Source of the DNA: Fistulifera solaris
Taxonomy: Eukaryota > Bacillariophyta > Bacillariophyceae > Naviculales > Stauroneidaceae
Reading direction: 5' to 3'
Assembly (NCBI GenBank): GCA_030295235.1
Contig: AP026132.1
Coordinates: 62,001 to 126,000, forward strand
DNA: 64,000 bases
A program made the translations under genes and the position numbers. The notes under the pieces are model-generated. The model saw only the letters and a program-made list of their open reading frames with translations, ran no database searches and had not been told where the DNA came from. Below are positions 9,038 through 19,182 of the stretch, piece after piece (positions within the stretch are counted from its first letter, which is position 1; the number at the start of each line of letters is the position of its first letter).

Positions 9038-11530
9038 ATGCCCCGCCGCAGTCGTCGTGCCGTTTACGATCCTACAATCGAAAATGATCAACTGATGAAA
9101 ACAACGTTGTTTCGAGATGATCCTTTAGCGATCAATGCGGATCCCGAAGATGACATTCGTCAATGGAGTAACGCTTCTTCTTCTGCTGCGGTGATTTCGA
9201 AACGTAAATGGTGTTACATCGTTTCCGCCATCACTACCATCGTGCTCATGGTGGTCGTAGGTGTCGCAGTGCGCAACAATAACAGCAGCAGCGGAAGCAG
9301 TAACACGACAGTCAGCAGTAACAGTAATTCCGGCAACACTGCACCTGTTGCCGCACCGGCTTCCGGTCAAGTTCCTCTGTTGGATCCGCCCATTGCAACT
9401 TTATCGCAGCTCTGTTCTCGTGACCGCGTTCAACAAGCCGATAAACGAGGTCTCTGTGAAGCGGAATGTGCCAAGGCGGCATGTTGTGCTCTCAATTGTG
9501 ATACGGGTGCGAACGTCGCGACGTGTCAAGCGTACGACAAAATTTGTGAAATATTGCTACTGACGGAAATCGTGCCCACCGAGGAAGGTTTAACGATGCC
9601 GCCTGACAATTTGTCACAAGTCTGTGCCTTAGATCAGTTGATGAGTTTACAAGGCTATCAAACCTGTGAAACCATGTGTCAAGTGGCCTCGTGCTGTCAT
9701 TTGCCCATGAGTGATCCGACGAGCTGCAATGTTCCGTATCACACCGAGTGTCTCGCCTATCATTCGGTGTGTGGTGTTCTAGAACACGTGTCGGCACCGG
9801 AACAGAGTACAGCCAAAGAACTCGATTTGCCGTCAGAGGAAATTGCCGTGTGGTGTGCTCTCGAAAATTTGCAAACACTCGAAGGGTACGAAACGTGTCG
9901 CAAGGCGTGTGAACCGGCCAGTTGTTGTACGGCGACACAAGAATCATCGCAAGTAAACTGTTTTCAAGAATACGCGTACGAATGTGACGCCTACGCAGAG
10001 CCCTGTGGTGCATTGTTGCGCGTGGTGCCTCACCCTCCGGACAATTTGCCCGCTCTCTGTGGCGTCGATCAATTGCAAACGGTAGCCGGCTACGAAACCT
10101 GTGAAGACATCTGTGCACGAGCCACGTGTTGTCACGAGGGAATGCAGTTGTCGTGTGCGACCGATCCGTTGTGTATGGAATATCAAGGACCGTGTAGTAT
10201 TTTAGAGACGGCCGTCAAGCCCAGTACGGCGGAAACACCCGTGGCGGCCAATCAAGGAGTGAGTTCGAACCGCATGCATCCGCCTCCGTCGTATATTTCG
10301 GAACAGTGTACGAAAGAAAATATTGCAGCTTCGAACGAAGGACGTCAACGATGTTCCGACATTTGTGTCGAAGCTCTTTGTTGCAATTATCCGAGCAATT
10401 TGCCAGAATTGTCTTGTTTGGCCGGCAATGAAGATGTATGTGCCGAATATTTTTCGTACTGTTCCCTGTTGGATGGAGCCTCGAGTGGAGATGATGCAGA
10501 AAGTCCAATGAAACCACCATCGGAGTGGACGAACGAATACTCTGTTACCGATATTTACACGGCTTGTGCGGACTTGAGCACTCCCGATGGTATTCAACAA
10601 TGTCATGATGTGTGCTCTGAAGCTCGCTGTTGTTACTCGACGGGTACCGATAGTTGCATAGACGACGAGCGCTGCGATGATTTTGATATGTGCTTCAACT
10701 ACAAGGCATTGTCTTACATTCATGAGGATATACCCACCTTGATTGCGAATAATTGTGCGGATCTGGAGAGCTTGGAAGGACTTGAATTATGTGAGGCTTC
10801 TTGTGAACAAGCCGTGTGCTGCTTTGCGGAAGGTGACGCATTGGATTGTGAAGGACTTGATCTGACTTTTTGCAGTCAATATGCCGCGTGTGAAGTCCTG
10901 GTTCGAGAGAACCCGGGTGATCCGGATCAAATGCCCGATCTTATTGGAAAGAATTGTGATGATTTAGTGACTTTGACGGGAATTCAAGTGTGTCAGGCCT
11001 TGTGTGAACCGGCGGTCTGCTGTTACACAAACGACAATACAATTGATTGCCAGGAAGAGGATTTAAATGTTTGCGGATTCGGATACCAAGAATGCGAGAA
11101 CTTGTTTGATTTAGCAGTGGAGGACCGGTATCGAATATCTAACCTGGTTGAACAAAATTGTGCTGATTTGGTGAGCCTGGAAGGTCGCGAATTGTGTGAG
11201 GCCTCTTGCAAGCCGGCCATCTGCTGCTTTGTAGATGGCGCTACAAATGATTGTGAGGGTCGAAGACTGAGTTATTGTGGTCAATATCAAGCATGTGCAG
11301 CCTTCTTTGAAAATGACGAGTTTGGTGAAGATGAGAATGATGTTATCACTGTTCCTGACAACGAGCCCTCACGCGAGCAAATTGAACTGGCGTGTCAAAT
11401 TTCCAACTTGAACTACGAAGCTTGTTTGACTCTTTGCGACAAGGGACGATGTTGTTGGAACAGTGACGAAACCATTTGTTCCAGCGGAATAGATTGTTCG
11501 ACGTATGATTCATGTGCTATTTTGGTGTGA
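9038..11530 (+). CDS. type II membrane protein with ten Cys-rich repeats
   Basis: The 830-residue frame is intact. It has a basic and acidic cytosolic N-terminus, one membrane segment at about residues 58-78 (YIVSAITTIVLMVVVGVAV), a Ser/Asn linker, and then ten imperfect repeats of 50-85 residues to the end. Each repeat follows C-x(7-14)-C-x3-C-x3-CC-x(6-12)-C-x(4-8)-C-x(3-6)-C, for example CEAxCxxAxCC, usually after an LxxxC start. With no basic charge beyond the anchor and about 70 paired cysteines, the repeats should face the secretory lumen or cell surface and be disulfide-bonded. I do not recognise a named domain. A cell-wall, adhesion or protease-inhibitor role would be speculative. Confidence 0.85.
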   Translation: MPRRSRRAVYDPTIENDQLMKTTLFRDDPLAINADPEDDIRQWSNASSSAAVISKRKWCYIVSAITTIVLMVVVGVAVRNNNSSSGSSNTTVSSNSNSGNTAPVAAPASGQVPLLDPPIATLSQLCSRDRVQQADKRGLCEAECAKAACCALNCDTGANVATCQAYDKICEILLLTEIVPTEEGLTMPPDNLSQVCALDQLMSLQGYQTCETMCQVASCCHLPMSDPTSCNVPYHTECLAYHSVCGVLEHVSAPEQSTAKELDLPSEEIAVWCALENLQTLEGYETCRKACEPASCCTATQESSQVNCFQEYAYECDAYAEPCGALLRVVPHPPDNLPALCGVDQLQTVAGYETCEDICARATCCHEGMQLSCATDPLCMEYQGPCSILETAVKPSTAETPVAANQGVSSNRMHPPPSYISEQCTKENIAASNEGRQRCSDICVEALCCNYPSNLPELSCLAGNEDVCAEYFSYCSLLDGASSGDDAESPMKPPSEWTNEYSVTDIYTACADLSTPDGIQQCHDVCSEARCCYSTGTDSCIDDERCDDFDMCFNYKALSYIHEDIPTLIANNCADLESLEGLELCEASCEQAVCCFAEGDALDCEGLDLTFCSQYAACEVLVRENPGDPDQMPDLIGKNCDDLVTLTGIQVCQALCEPAVCCYTNDNTIDCQEEDLNVCGFGYQECENLFDLAVEDRYRISNLVEQNCADLVSLEGRELCEASCKPAICCFVDGATNDCEGRRLSYCGQYQACAAFFENDEFGEDENDVITVPDNEPSREQIELACQISNLNYEACLTLCDKGRCCWNSDETICSSGIDCSTYDSCAILV

Positions 11531-11716
11531 GCAAACTCAAAGAAACAACACGAACTTTTCAAGATCAGATGATGCATAAGGCAAATAATTTCACTGAAAA
11601 CTTTTGTCTAATTTTGTTTACTCGTTTAACATGACAAGAGGGGGAGCGTCGAAGCGTACCGTACCGTTTAAAAAGCACGAGTTGCTTTTCTTTCTTATCC
11701 GATATTTCCGTTCCTG

Positions 11717-13024
11717 TTATGGTCGATACTTGCGATAATATAGGGGAGAGGACCAATACAAGAGCGGAATTAGACCAATCCTTGCAGAATCGAAGCGTTC
11801 TTGCATGCCGTACCACGCCCCCTCGCCTTGCGCCGCATCCTCCTTCATCTCGGTACGACCACCTCCTTGATTCAGCTCGGGGAAATGACTTCTCATATAC
11901 GCCGCCAGATCGGCACGACTTCCACACGTACTCGCATGTCCCGCATCGGGTATCACCCGAACACAGGGATTGGGCAATATTTCCTGTAAACGGATGGCTT
12001 CTTCAGATGACGGCAAGGTCTCATCCCGTTCTCCCACCACGATCAATGTACGTAGATTTGGATGTACATCGGAAAGTGTGTGTAACCGAGTCGTCATGTA
12101 CTGACATCCCGTTTGCAGCCACGCGTGCAACCGCCAATCGAGAGTCGAAGGTGTTACCGTCGGAATGACCAAGGGCAAAGAAAAGGCCACACGACCCATG
12201 TACGCTTCCCGCATGGGATTGTCGATCACACTCGGTAAGGCTTGTGCCGTGAGTATGAGTAGGAGTTGTTGGAACGAGTGTTCATCGGTAAAGAGGGGAA
12301 GCAATTGCAGTAGTCCGGCCGGATAGTTCCACCATGGTAGTTGAGCAACGGGAGGGCCCTCTCGCGCTAATCGAGATCGATCGTAAGAGGTAGCTGGATT
12401 GATCAAGGCAAGGCCTTTTAACAGATCTGACAGCTGATGACTGTCACTGGCTATTTGTAAGGCAACGTTGCAAGCCAGGAGACCCCCAAAAGATTCTCCC
12501 ATTAAGTAGATGGGTCTCCGCATTGTCATTGTTTCTTGTTGAATGTACTGCAGGACGCATTCGGTCAATTGTGCAAAGGAAGAGCGATCGGAGGTCGAAA
12601 TCGTCATACAACGAACATCGAAAATCGTTCCCAGTTCCGGGAATTGTAAAAAAGGACAGAGAAAGGTTCCATCAAAGCCGGGCAAATAAAGTAAGAGTGG
12701 TTTCTCAAACAGTGTATTGTTCTCGTATTCTTCCACTGTGACCGGATACCCGTATTCGAGTAGCGGTGAAATGAATTGAACGCCTTTATTCTCCATTGGT
12801 GACGAGCTGAGCACATCCTCTAGAGCATTTAAAATGTTCTTCGACCGACGACGGTCAAGTTTCTTTTTCTCATTTCTTCGTCGATAATATGACGACGACG
12901 ACGACCATCGACGAGAATGCGTCCGACAAAGTAGGAATCCAGAACAACAGGAAAGACCAACTATTGATACAAATGTCAGCAACGATAGTCGATGTCGTTC
13001 TATCATCCTAAATACATCATTCAT
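11717..13024 (-). CDS. alpha/beta hydrolase, phytyl ester synthase/DGAT-like
   Basis: 435 residues. After an N-terminal hydrophobic segment (LSLLTFVSIVGLSCCSGFLL) and a basic stretch, the hydrolase core opens with LLLYLPGFDGT and continues with FDVRCMTI, RPIYLMGESFGG (nucleophile Ser in G-E-S-F-G), LALINPATSYDRS, GERDETLPS (likely catalytic Asp) and DAGHAS (catalytic His). The LYLPG-x-DGT, IYL-x-G-[DE]-SFGG and NPATS-[FY]-x-RS combination is that of plant phytyl ester synthases, plastid enzymes that esterify phytol and make triacylglycerol. The acyltransferase domain of the plant proteins is not seen. It is divergent from the gene starting at 13355, with family A copies between the two. Substrate is inferred from family only. 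Confidence 0.85.
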   Translation of the reverse strand: MNDVFRMIERHRLSLLTFVSIVGLSCCSGFLLCRTHSRRWSSSSSYYRRRNEKKKLDRRRSKNILNALEDVLSSSPMENKGVQFISPLLEYGYPVTVEEYENNTLFEKPLLLYLPGFDGTFLCPFLQFPELGTIFDVRCMTISTSDRSSFAQLTECVLQYIQQETMTMRRPIYLMGESFGGLLACNVALQIASDSHQLSDLLKGLALINPATSYDRSRLAREGPPVAQLPWWNYPAGLLQLLPLFTDEHSFQQLLLILTAQALPSVIDNPMREAYMGRVAFSLPLVIPTVTPSTLDWRLHAWLQTGCQYMTTRLHTLSDVHPNLRTLIVVGERDETLPSSEEAIRLQEILPNPCVRVIPDAGHASTCGSRADLAAYMRSHFPELNQGGGRTEMKEDAAQGEGAWYGMQERFDSARIGLIPLLYWSSPLYYRKYRP

Positions 13025-13070
13025 TGCGATGCAATAATGACACGACAGTAATAAAGTCGAGCTGCATTTT

Positions 13071-13172
13071 CAGGACTGAAATTCAGTCGCGAAATCCATA
13101 AACCAACACTTTGACCCTATATCGATTCGTCTGCGGAGACACTATAGACTCAAAGTGTTGTCCGTTTTTCGC
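13071..13172. repeat. family A elements in a divergent promoter region
   Basis: The + strand has GGACTGAAATTCAGTCGCG, then CCAACACTTTGACCCTATAT. About 20 nt on, the minus strand carries CGGACAACACTTTGAGTCTATAGT, so two second halves point at each other between two divergent genes (starts 13024 and 13355). Confidence 0.7.
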
Positions 13173-13354
13173 CCAGACACGATTTGTTAGTCTGAATGGG
13201 TACCGGTCAGATGAAGCGGGAAGCACGTGCTTATTTGCGGGTTTCGCGCAAAACCGCAAAAACGAACAAGCCGACAAATAATATAAATTGAAAGATCGAT
13301 CGATGATGGATGCCATAATCAACAATAATTTCACAGAGAGAAACGAAAGCAAGC

Positions 13355-15472
13355 ATGACAACAATACCAACAGAAACAACAATGAAAGATCTTCGCATTG
13401 CTTGTTTACTTCCGTCGGCTACAGACATTTGTGTTGCCCTGGGTTTATCGCACTACATTGTCGGCATCACTCATGAGTGTCACTTTCGTTCTTCCGATGT
13501 ACACATTTTAACGCGCGATGGTTTGCAAGCCGCTGACAAGACACAAATGGAAATTCATTTGCGTGTTCAGGAACAGCAACAAATGTGTCGTATGCCGAAA
13601 GAAGATACGACTTCTTTGAAAGTAAATGAAAGTGTTCCTTCATTGTATCCCATTGATGTGGATACCCTGCGACAAGCAGCTCCCAATTTGATTATTACGC
13701 AAGATTTGTGTACTGTATGCGCTCCTCCGGTATCTCAAGTCAAGGGATTATTGCGGGAAAACGATACGACGCGAATTCTTTCTCTTTCGCCGCAATCATT
13801 AGCCGATGTTCTGCAGACCTTTGTTACTATCGCCACCGCCTGTAGTGTTCCCGAAGGAGGGATTCAATTACGCGATACGTTGCAACAACAGCTGCATGAA
13901 CTAAAAACGATCATTTATTCCTTTCGTCGTCCACAATCATCACCACGGTTACTGTTTTTGGAATGGTTGGATCCCCCCTTTGATGCGGGCCATTGGATAT
14001 TGGATATGATGGAATTTGTCGGTCTTCAAAATGCGTTTGACAATCACCAACAACAACCACGCAAATCAGGTGTTCGCTCATGGGACGATATCACGCATAC
14101 AACAAATCCTGATGTGATCCTGGTTGCGTGTTGTGGCTTCAATGTCGAACGAAATGCACAAGATGCGGTAGCTCATTCGCATCAGTTACAGCGGGTCATC
14201 GCGGCAAGTCGAAAGGTCAGTACTCCCATTTATGCCACCAATGGTGATCGGTATTTCACGTGTCCCGGTCCCCACTTGGTTACGGTTGGGACGGTCTTGC
14301 TCGCCATAGCTGCATACCGTCATGAATATCCGGATATGATTGCTGCCATTCAAGCGATACCATGGGTCCAAGCGTGGTTGCCGGACGATTTGACGGAACA
14401 TTATTTACGTCCTATTACGTTGTCGTCTTCACCAACGGTTCGTTCTGTGGACAAAAACACGATTGCCGACATTGAAGATTGCCCAAACACTGGCTGCGAT
14501 GCTGGAATAGACTGCGGGGATGACACCATAGGACATCCCGAAAAATTCTGCTGGGACAAATTACACGACGAAGCATGTCAAGCAGGAGAAATGAATTACA
14601 AAGACCCCGATTCTGGCTATTCCGTTTTTACCGAATTGGCGCATCGACAGCGGGGCAGATGTTGTGGATCCGGATGTCGTCACTGCCCTTACCATCACAT
14701 TAATGTACGCGACAAGGCAACAAAAATCCAACAACCTGCTTGGCTGTACTTGCCAACCACGGTAGAAGAACATGACGTGTTCACGTCTTTATCGCAAGCT
14801 CACAACAATGTCCGAGTTCTCTTTTTCAGTGGGGGCAAGGATTCTTTTTTGACGATTCGTGCGCTGGCACGTCAAGCCGTACGCTTCCCGTTGGTATTAT
14901 TGACGACATTTGATGCCACTTCCCGCGTGGTCGCACACCAAGAGGTGTCGATCCAGCAGATTCTGCAACAAGCACAGCACCTCCAATTGCCGTTATTGGG
15001 CGTCCCATTGCATCGTCATCATGCCAACTCCAATTCTTTGTCGTAAGTACAACGAATTCAACAAGCATTGGCAGTTATTGAAGAACACGTGGCCAAAGTC
15101 ACTGGTACGACACCAGCTGATGCCATCCATTCTCTGGTATTTGGGGATTTGCATTTGAAACACATCCGCGATTGGCGCAAGGACCAACTGGGTGGATTGT
15201 ACCGGTTGGAATACCCACTCTGGAAAGTGGATTACGCGACATTGGCACAGGATTTGGAGCTGTCGGGTGTCCCGTGTATTGTGAGCAGTTCTACGGTGGA
15301 TACAGTTCAAGTGGGTGAGCGCTATGATGCCTTGTTTCGCGAACGACTCAAGGCAGCGGGAGCGACCATCGATCTCTTTGGTGAGAATGGTGAGTTTCAC
15401 ACGCTTGCTCAAGTCTGGGAAGTGGACTGGAGGTATGCTCTGGGTTACCATACTACTAGGAATAAGATATAG
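13355..15472 (+). CDS. B12/siderophore-binding-like + Cys motif + Dph6-like ATP pyrophosphatase fusion, in-frame TAA
   Basis: Three parts are visible. Residues about 12-350 (IACLLPSATDICVALGL, GITHECHF, LIITQDLCTVCA, YATNGDRYFTCPGP) resemble the BtuF/TroA-type fold that binds cobalamin or siderophores in bacteria. Residues about 414-450 (NYKDPDSGYSVFTELAHRQR, then GRCCGSGCRHCPY) are a conserved Cys motif (DUF5522-like). From about 487, VLFFSGGKDSFLTIRALARQ is the PP-loop of N-type ATP pyrophosphatases such as diphthine-ammonia ligase Dph6. A TAA at 15044-15046 interrupts this last domain; the same frame then continues to 15472 with VFGDLHLKHIRDWR and FGENGEFHT, typical of its second half. No intron of suitable length spans the stop. 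Nonsense allele, readthrough or sequence error are all possible. Confidence 0.75.
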
Positions 15473-15642
15473 ATGAGGGAAGCGTCACGCTATTCTATAT
15501 GATAGACTCACAATAGCTTGCTTCGGCGTATATTAGCCGGTGCGTACGGCAAAGTTGAAAGCAAATCCCGTGTTCATCAGATTGCTTATTTATAATCGAA
15601 TTTTATAAAAGAATTTCTTCCCGATTATATTCTGTCCCAACA

Positions 15643-17045
15643 TATGAACTAACTATCATCTACATTAAAAACGCAACTATTTGCGTCGAAAAGCATCCGT
15701 ATTGTCGACTGTCATTTTTACTATGACGCTAAAGTGTCAGTTCTACGCGATCGCGACTAAATTTCAGTCACTGTAAAAAGAAGAAGACGAAACGCCACCA
15801 AAGTGGTCCTCAAACAAAAGCGCGAAGTGTATAATCAAATGCCATGGAAAAACCAATCTATGAACTAACTATCATCTTCATTCGAAATGCCACTTTTTTG
15901 CGTCGAAAAGCATCCGTATTGTCGACTGCCATTTTTACTACGATGGTAAAGTGTAGGTTTTACGCGATAGCGACTAAATTTCAGTCACTATCAAAAGAAG
16001 AAAACAAAACGCCACCAAAGTAGTCCTCAAACAAAAGCGCGAAGTGTATAATCAAATGCCATGGAAAAACCAATCTATGAACTAACTATCATCTTCATTC
16101 GAAATGCAACTTTTTGCGTCGAAAAGCAATTTTATCGTCGACTGTTATTTTGCACTATGACGCTAAAGTGTTGGTTCTACGCGATCGCGACTAAGTTTCA
16201 GTCACTGTAAAAAGAAGATAACGACATTGAAACGCCACCAAAGCGGTCCTCAAACAAAAGCGCGAAGTGTATAATCAAGTGCCATGGAAACACCAATATA
16301 TGAACTAACTATCATCTTCATTCGAAATGCAACTTTTTGCGTCGAAAAGCAATTTTATCGTAGAATTATTTTGCACTATCACGCTAAAGTGTTGGTTCTA
16401 CGCGATCGCGACTAAATTTCAGTCACTATAAAATAAAAATAAAAATTGAAAGTTTAGCGTTTTTTTACTATAAACAGAAGAAAACGACATTGAAACGCCA
16501 CCAAAGTGGTCCTCACACAAAAGCGCGAAGTGTATAAACAAATGCCATGGAAAAACCAATGTATGAACTTGCTACCATCTTCATTCGAAACGCAACTTTT
16601 TGCTTCGAAAAGCATCCGTTTTCGTTGAGTTCCATTTTTACTATAATGGTAGAGTGTTGGTTGTACGCGATCGCGACTAAATTTCAGTCACTATCAAAAG
16701 AAGAAAACAAAACGCCACCAAAGTGGTTTTCAAACAAAAGCGCGAAGTGTATAATCAAATGCCATGGAAATACCAATATATGGACTAAGTATCATCTTCA
16801 TTCGAAACGCATCTATTTGCGTCAAAAAGCAATTTTATCGTCGACTGCCATTTTTACTATGACGCTAAAGTGTTGGTTCTACGCGATCGCGACTAAATTT
16901 CAGTCACTTGAAACGCCAACGACGCAATGAGAGCACCAAAGCTGTCCACAAACAAGAGCGCGAAGTCTATAATGAAATGCCGTGGAAATACAATCTATGA
17001 ACTAATTATCCTCTTTATTCGAAATGCAACTTTTTGCATTCGAAC
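15643..17045 (-). repeat. ~217-bp satellite, six full units plus a partial, containing family A
   Basis: Units begin with TATGAACTAACTATC-like sequence at 15643, 15859, 16076, 16299, 16562, 16779 and 16996; spacings are 216, 217, 223, 263, 217 and 217 bp. Each unit carries GCGTCGAAAAGCA, ACGCTAAAGTGTTGGTTCTA, CGCGACTAAATTTCAGTCAC and GCGCGAAGTGTATAAT. Read on the minus strand, the central block is GTGACTGAAATTTAGTCGCG, then CCAACACTTTAGCGTCATAGT, the same bipartite element as dispersed family A. Unit 4 has about 45 extra A/T-rich bases. A 127-residue frame inside the array is a by-product of the repeats. Confidence 0.9.
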
Positions 17046-17301
17046 AATCGTTAACGAAGATGAAGTCAGTCATGGATTTGTCCGTTGGTGTTCTTGAATT
17101 CACCCTACACCATTTTTTTAGAGTATAGCTTAATTTGTACTCATATACCGATCGGCTCATTACGCCATTAAACCAAAATCGTGTTAGTCTCTTTTTTGCA
17201 ATGCAATGCAAAATGCATCGCAACGCAATAAAAGCCACGAGACGTGTAGTTTACTTCCTTTTATTCTGTCACCCCTCATTATTTAGTATAATCCTGTTGC
17301 A

Positions 17302-18738
17302 ATGAAAACACACATTGCAGTGACGCCGTTGCGCGATACGCAACAGCAATCACAACCATCATGCACCCCTCCTGAAGCAACGGCGCTGTTGTTGATTGAT
17401 CCGCATTCCAATCGTTTTGAACTCATTCAAGTCAACAATGAATTATCGGACGCAGATATGTTGTCACAAATTTCACGCATCGCGACCCACGGACTCTTTC
17501 GTTCGCAACGATTTGTGGGAATCATCGGAGCGTCGCAAGTGCGCGTCGCTCTTCCGCACGGCATGACGAAACGCGCTTGCCTGCGATGGGCACGATCGAT
17601 CCTCACGACGGATCCGGTGCGTATTATGGTGAGTCCTGTGCATGTGTATGTTGGGTTTGTGTGAGTTGCAGAACAAGGTGGAAGGGAGAATAAATAATGA
17701 ATTTTTTCTTTATTGCTCCATTTCTGACGATTCTTCTCTTGCTTGATTACGTTTCATTGAAAAATATTGAATTGCGCCTTACGCCATAAAATGTTATTGT
17801 ATTTTCATCAGTTGACAAAATATGGATATGATTTGCAGGAATGGTTTTCTATCAGGCCCGATGTATTGATCTTGTTGCTGGACTTGGCTTCTAAACGCTT
17901 CGAACTGGTCGTCATGGATTCCTGTTCGACGGTGGAAGAGTGTTTGCAACAAATTCCTGTACGAGCGAAAGATTCCTTTTTGAAACAACAACAAACCTAT
18001 GTCGGACTCTGTGATCCCATGACGGTGGAACCATGTCAATGGATCGAGGCGAACTCTGCTGCGAAAGAGAATCCACCAATGCCGACCGTGTTCGTAGCGA
18101 TCCCAAAAGGCCAGAGTGCCATAGAGTGTGCCACATTGGCTCGTTCCATTTTGGCAACGAAGGCTGTAGTACAAACGGTATGTTCGTGTGTTTGCATTTT
18201 CTTGTTGCCTATCGCTTCGCCGTATTTCTTCTGACATGTGTCGTTCTTGTCATTATATTAGCTGCACTCGCACGGCTTTCCTGTCCCTACTCTTCCTTCG
18301 GTTTCGAATGCCGTAGTCTTATTGTTGGATCCACACAAAACGCGTCGCATGGAATGTCTTCGACTGGATGGGTTGACGAAAGCGACGGTCGCTCACGTGT
18401 TGGAGTATATTCGTCACACTGCTCGAGAACCGGCGTTGCGCGAACAATCGTACGTCGCTCTCGCGAATGCCACCGGCCAAGTCGCCACATCGTCCTTGTC
18501 GGTCCTAGAGGAATCGAGGACGTGGGTGGCCGTGCCTTTGGGAATTTCGGTGCGCAAATGTCGAGCCATGGCGCGATCCATCTATACGAGTGCTCCTGTC
18601 CAACAAATGGTACGTTTGGGTGTGTTTGCGTATGCTGATTTTTGTTTCTTTGGGAAACTCACGTAATAGAATGTTCTTTTTAAGTTACAACAACATGGAT
18701 TGGATGCGAACGAATGGCGTACGCCGTCGTCCCCGTAA
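17302..18738 (+). CDS. four-exon protein of three tandem homologous domains (unknown)
   Basis: The spliced model is 17302-17628, 17812-18177, 18262-18609 and 18685-18738, about 364 residues, all introns phase 0. Donors are GTGAGT, GTATGT and GTACGT; acceptors are TTCATCAG, TATATTAG and TTTTTAAG. Each of the first three exons encodes one copy of the same domain: a start like LLL(I/L)D-x(5)-RFEL, a middle YVGL/FVGI, and an end like R-x-C-x-x-(W/L/M)-ARSI. Each following exon opens with the same short tail, LTKYGYDLQEW, LHSHGF or LQQHGLDANEW. Introns therefore sit at the same place in every repeat, as expected from exon duplication. No known domain was recognised and no leader peptide is evident. 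Function unknown. Confidence 0.8.
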
Positions 18739-19013
18739 CCGAATCAAGCGCTGAAAGCGTGGGAATGCTTTTCAGGGGATCCAATATGATGCTTTATGTG
18801 CTTGTTTGTAAAAAAATACCCTCAGTGAAGGGAATGATCTGTATAGAGTAATCGCGTCAAGAAAGGAATGAATGCAAAAATGAAGCCAACATTCGTGTTG
18901 AAATTTTCGGCGACCAGGTCGTACTTTACTCGACAGAGTCGCCAGTCGACTCTAACGTTGGAGAGTAGTCTCGTGTCCGTTGAAGAAAGCACCGCCGATA
19001 ATGCTTCGACCGC

Positions 19014-19045
19014 GGGTCATCGGTGCGATCTGTGACCGATGACCC
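19014..19045. other. perfect inverted repeat upstream of nuclease gene
   Basis: GGGTCATCGGT (19014-19024) and ACCGATGACCC (19035-19045) pair exactly around a 10-nt loop, about 140 nt before the ATG at 19183. It could be a protein-binding palindrome or an RNA hairpin in the 5' leader. The rest of 18739-19182 holds nothing recognisable. Confidence 0.5.
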
Positions 19046-19182
19046 TCATTCAAAATAACCAAGATACTCTTTCCTTGCTTTGAGAAACTGTTGTAGTCAA
19101 TCAAACAAAGCAAGAACAAGACAAGTATACCTTTCTTTGTCTCTTTAAATTGCACTCAATTGATTTGAGCAGTAGAAACATC

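Noticed and set aside
15042-15064. GTAAGT donor and AAG acceptor (23 nt) at the in-frame stop of the Dph6-like gene
   Set aside because: Removal shifts the frame into an immediate stop; other AGs within about 60 nt give lengths that also break the frame.
16547-16930. 127-residue open frame
   Set aside because: It lies wholly inside the 217-bp satellite and its translation repeats with the satellite unit.
18033-18638. 201-residue plus-strand frame over exons 2-3 of the three-domain gene
   Set aside because: It is an out-of-frame shadow; the spliced frame shows three aligned domains and good splice sites.
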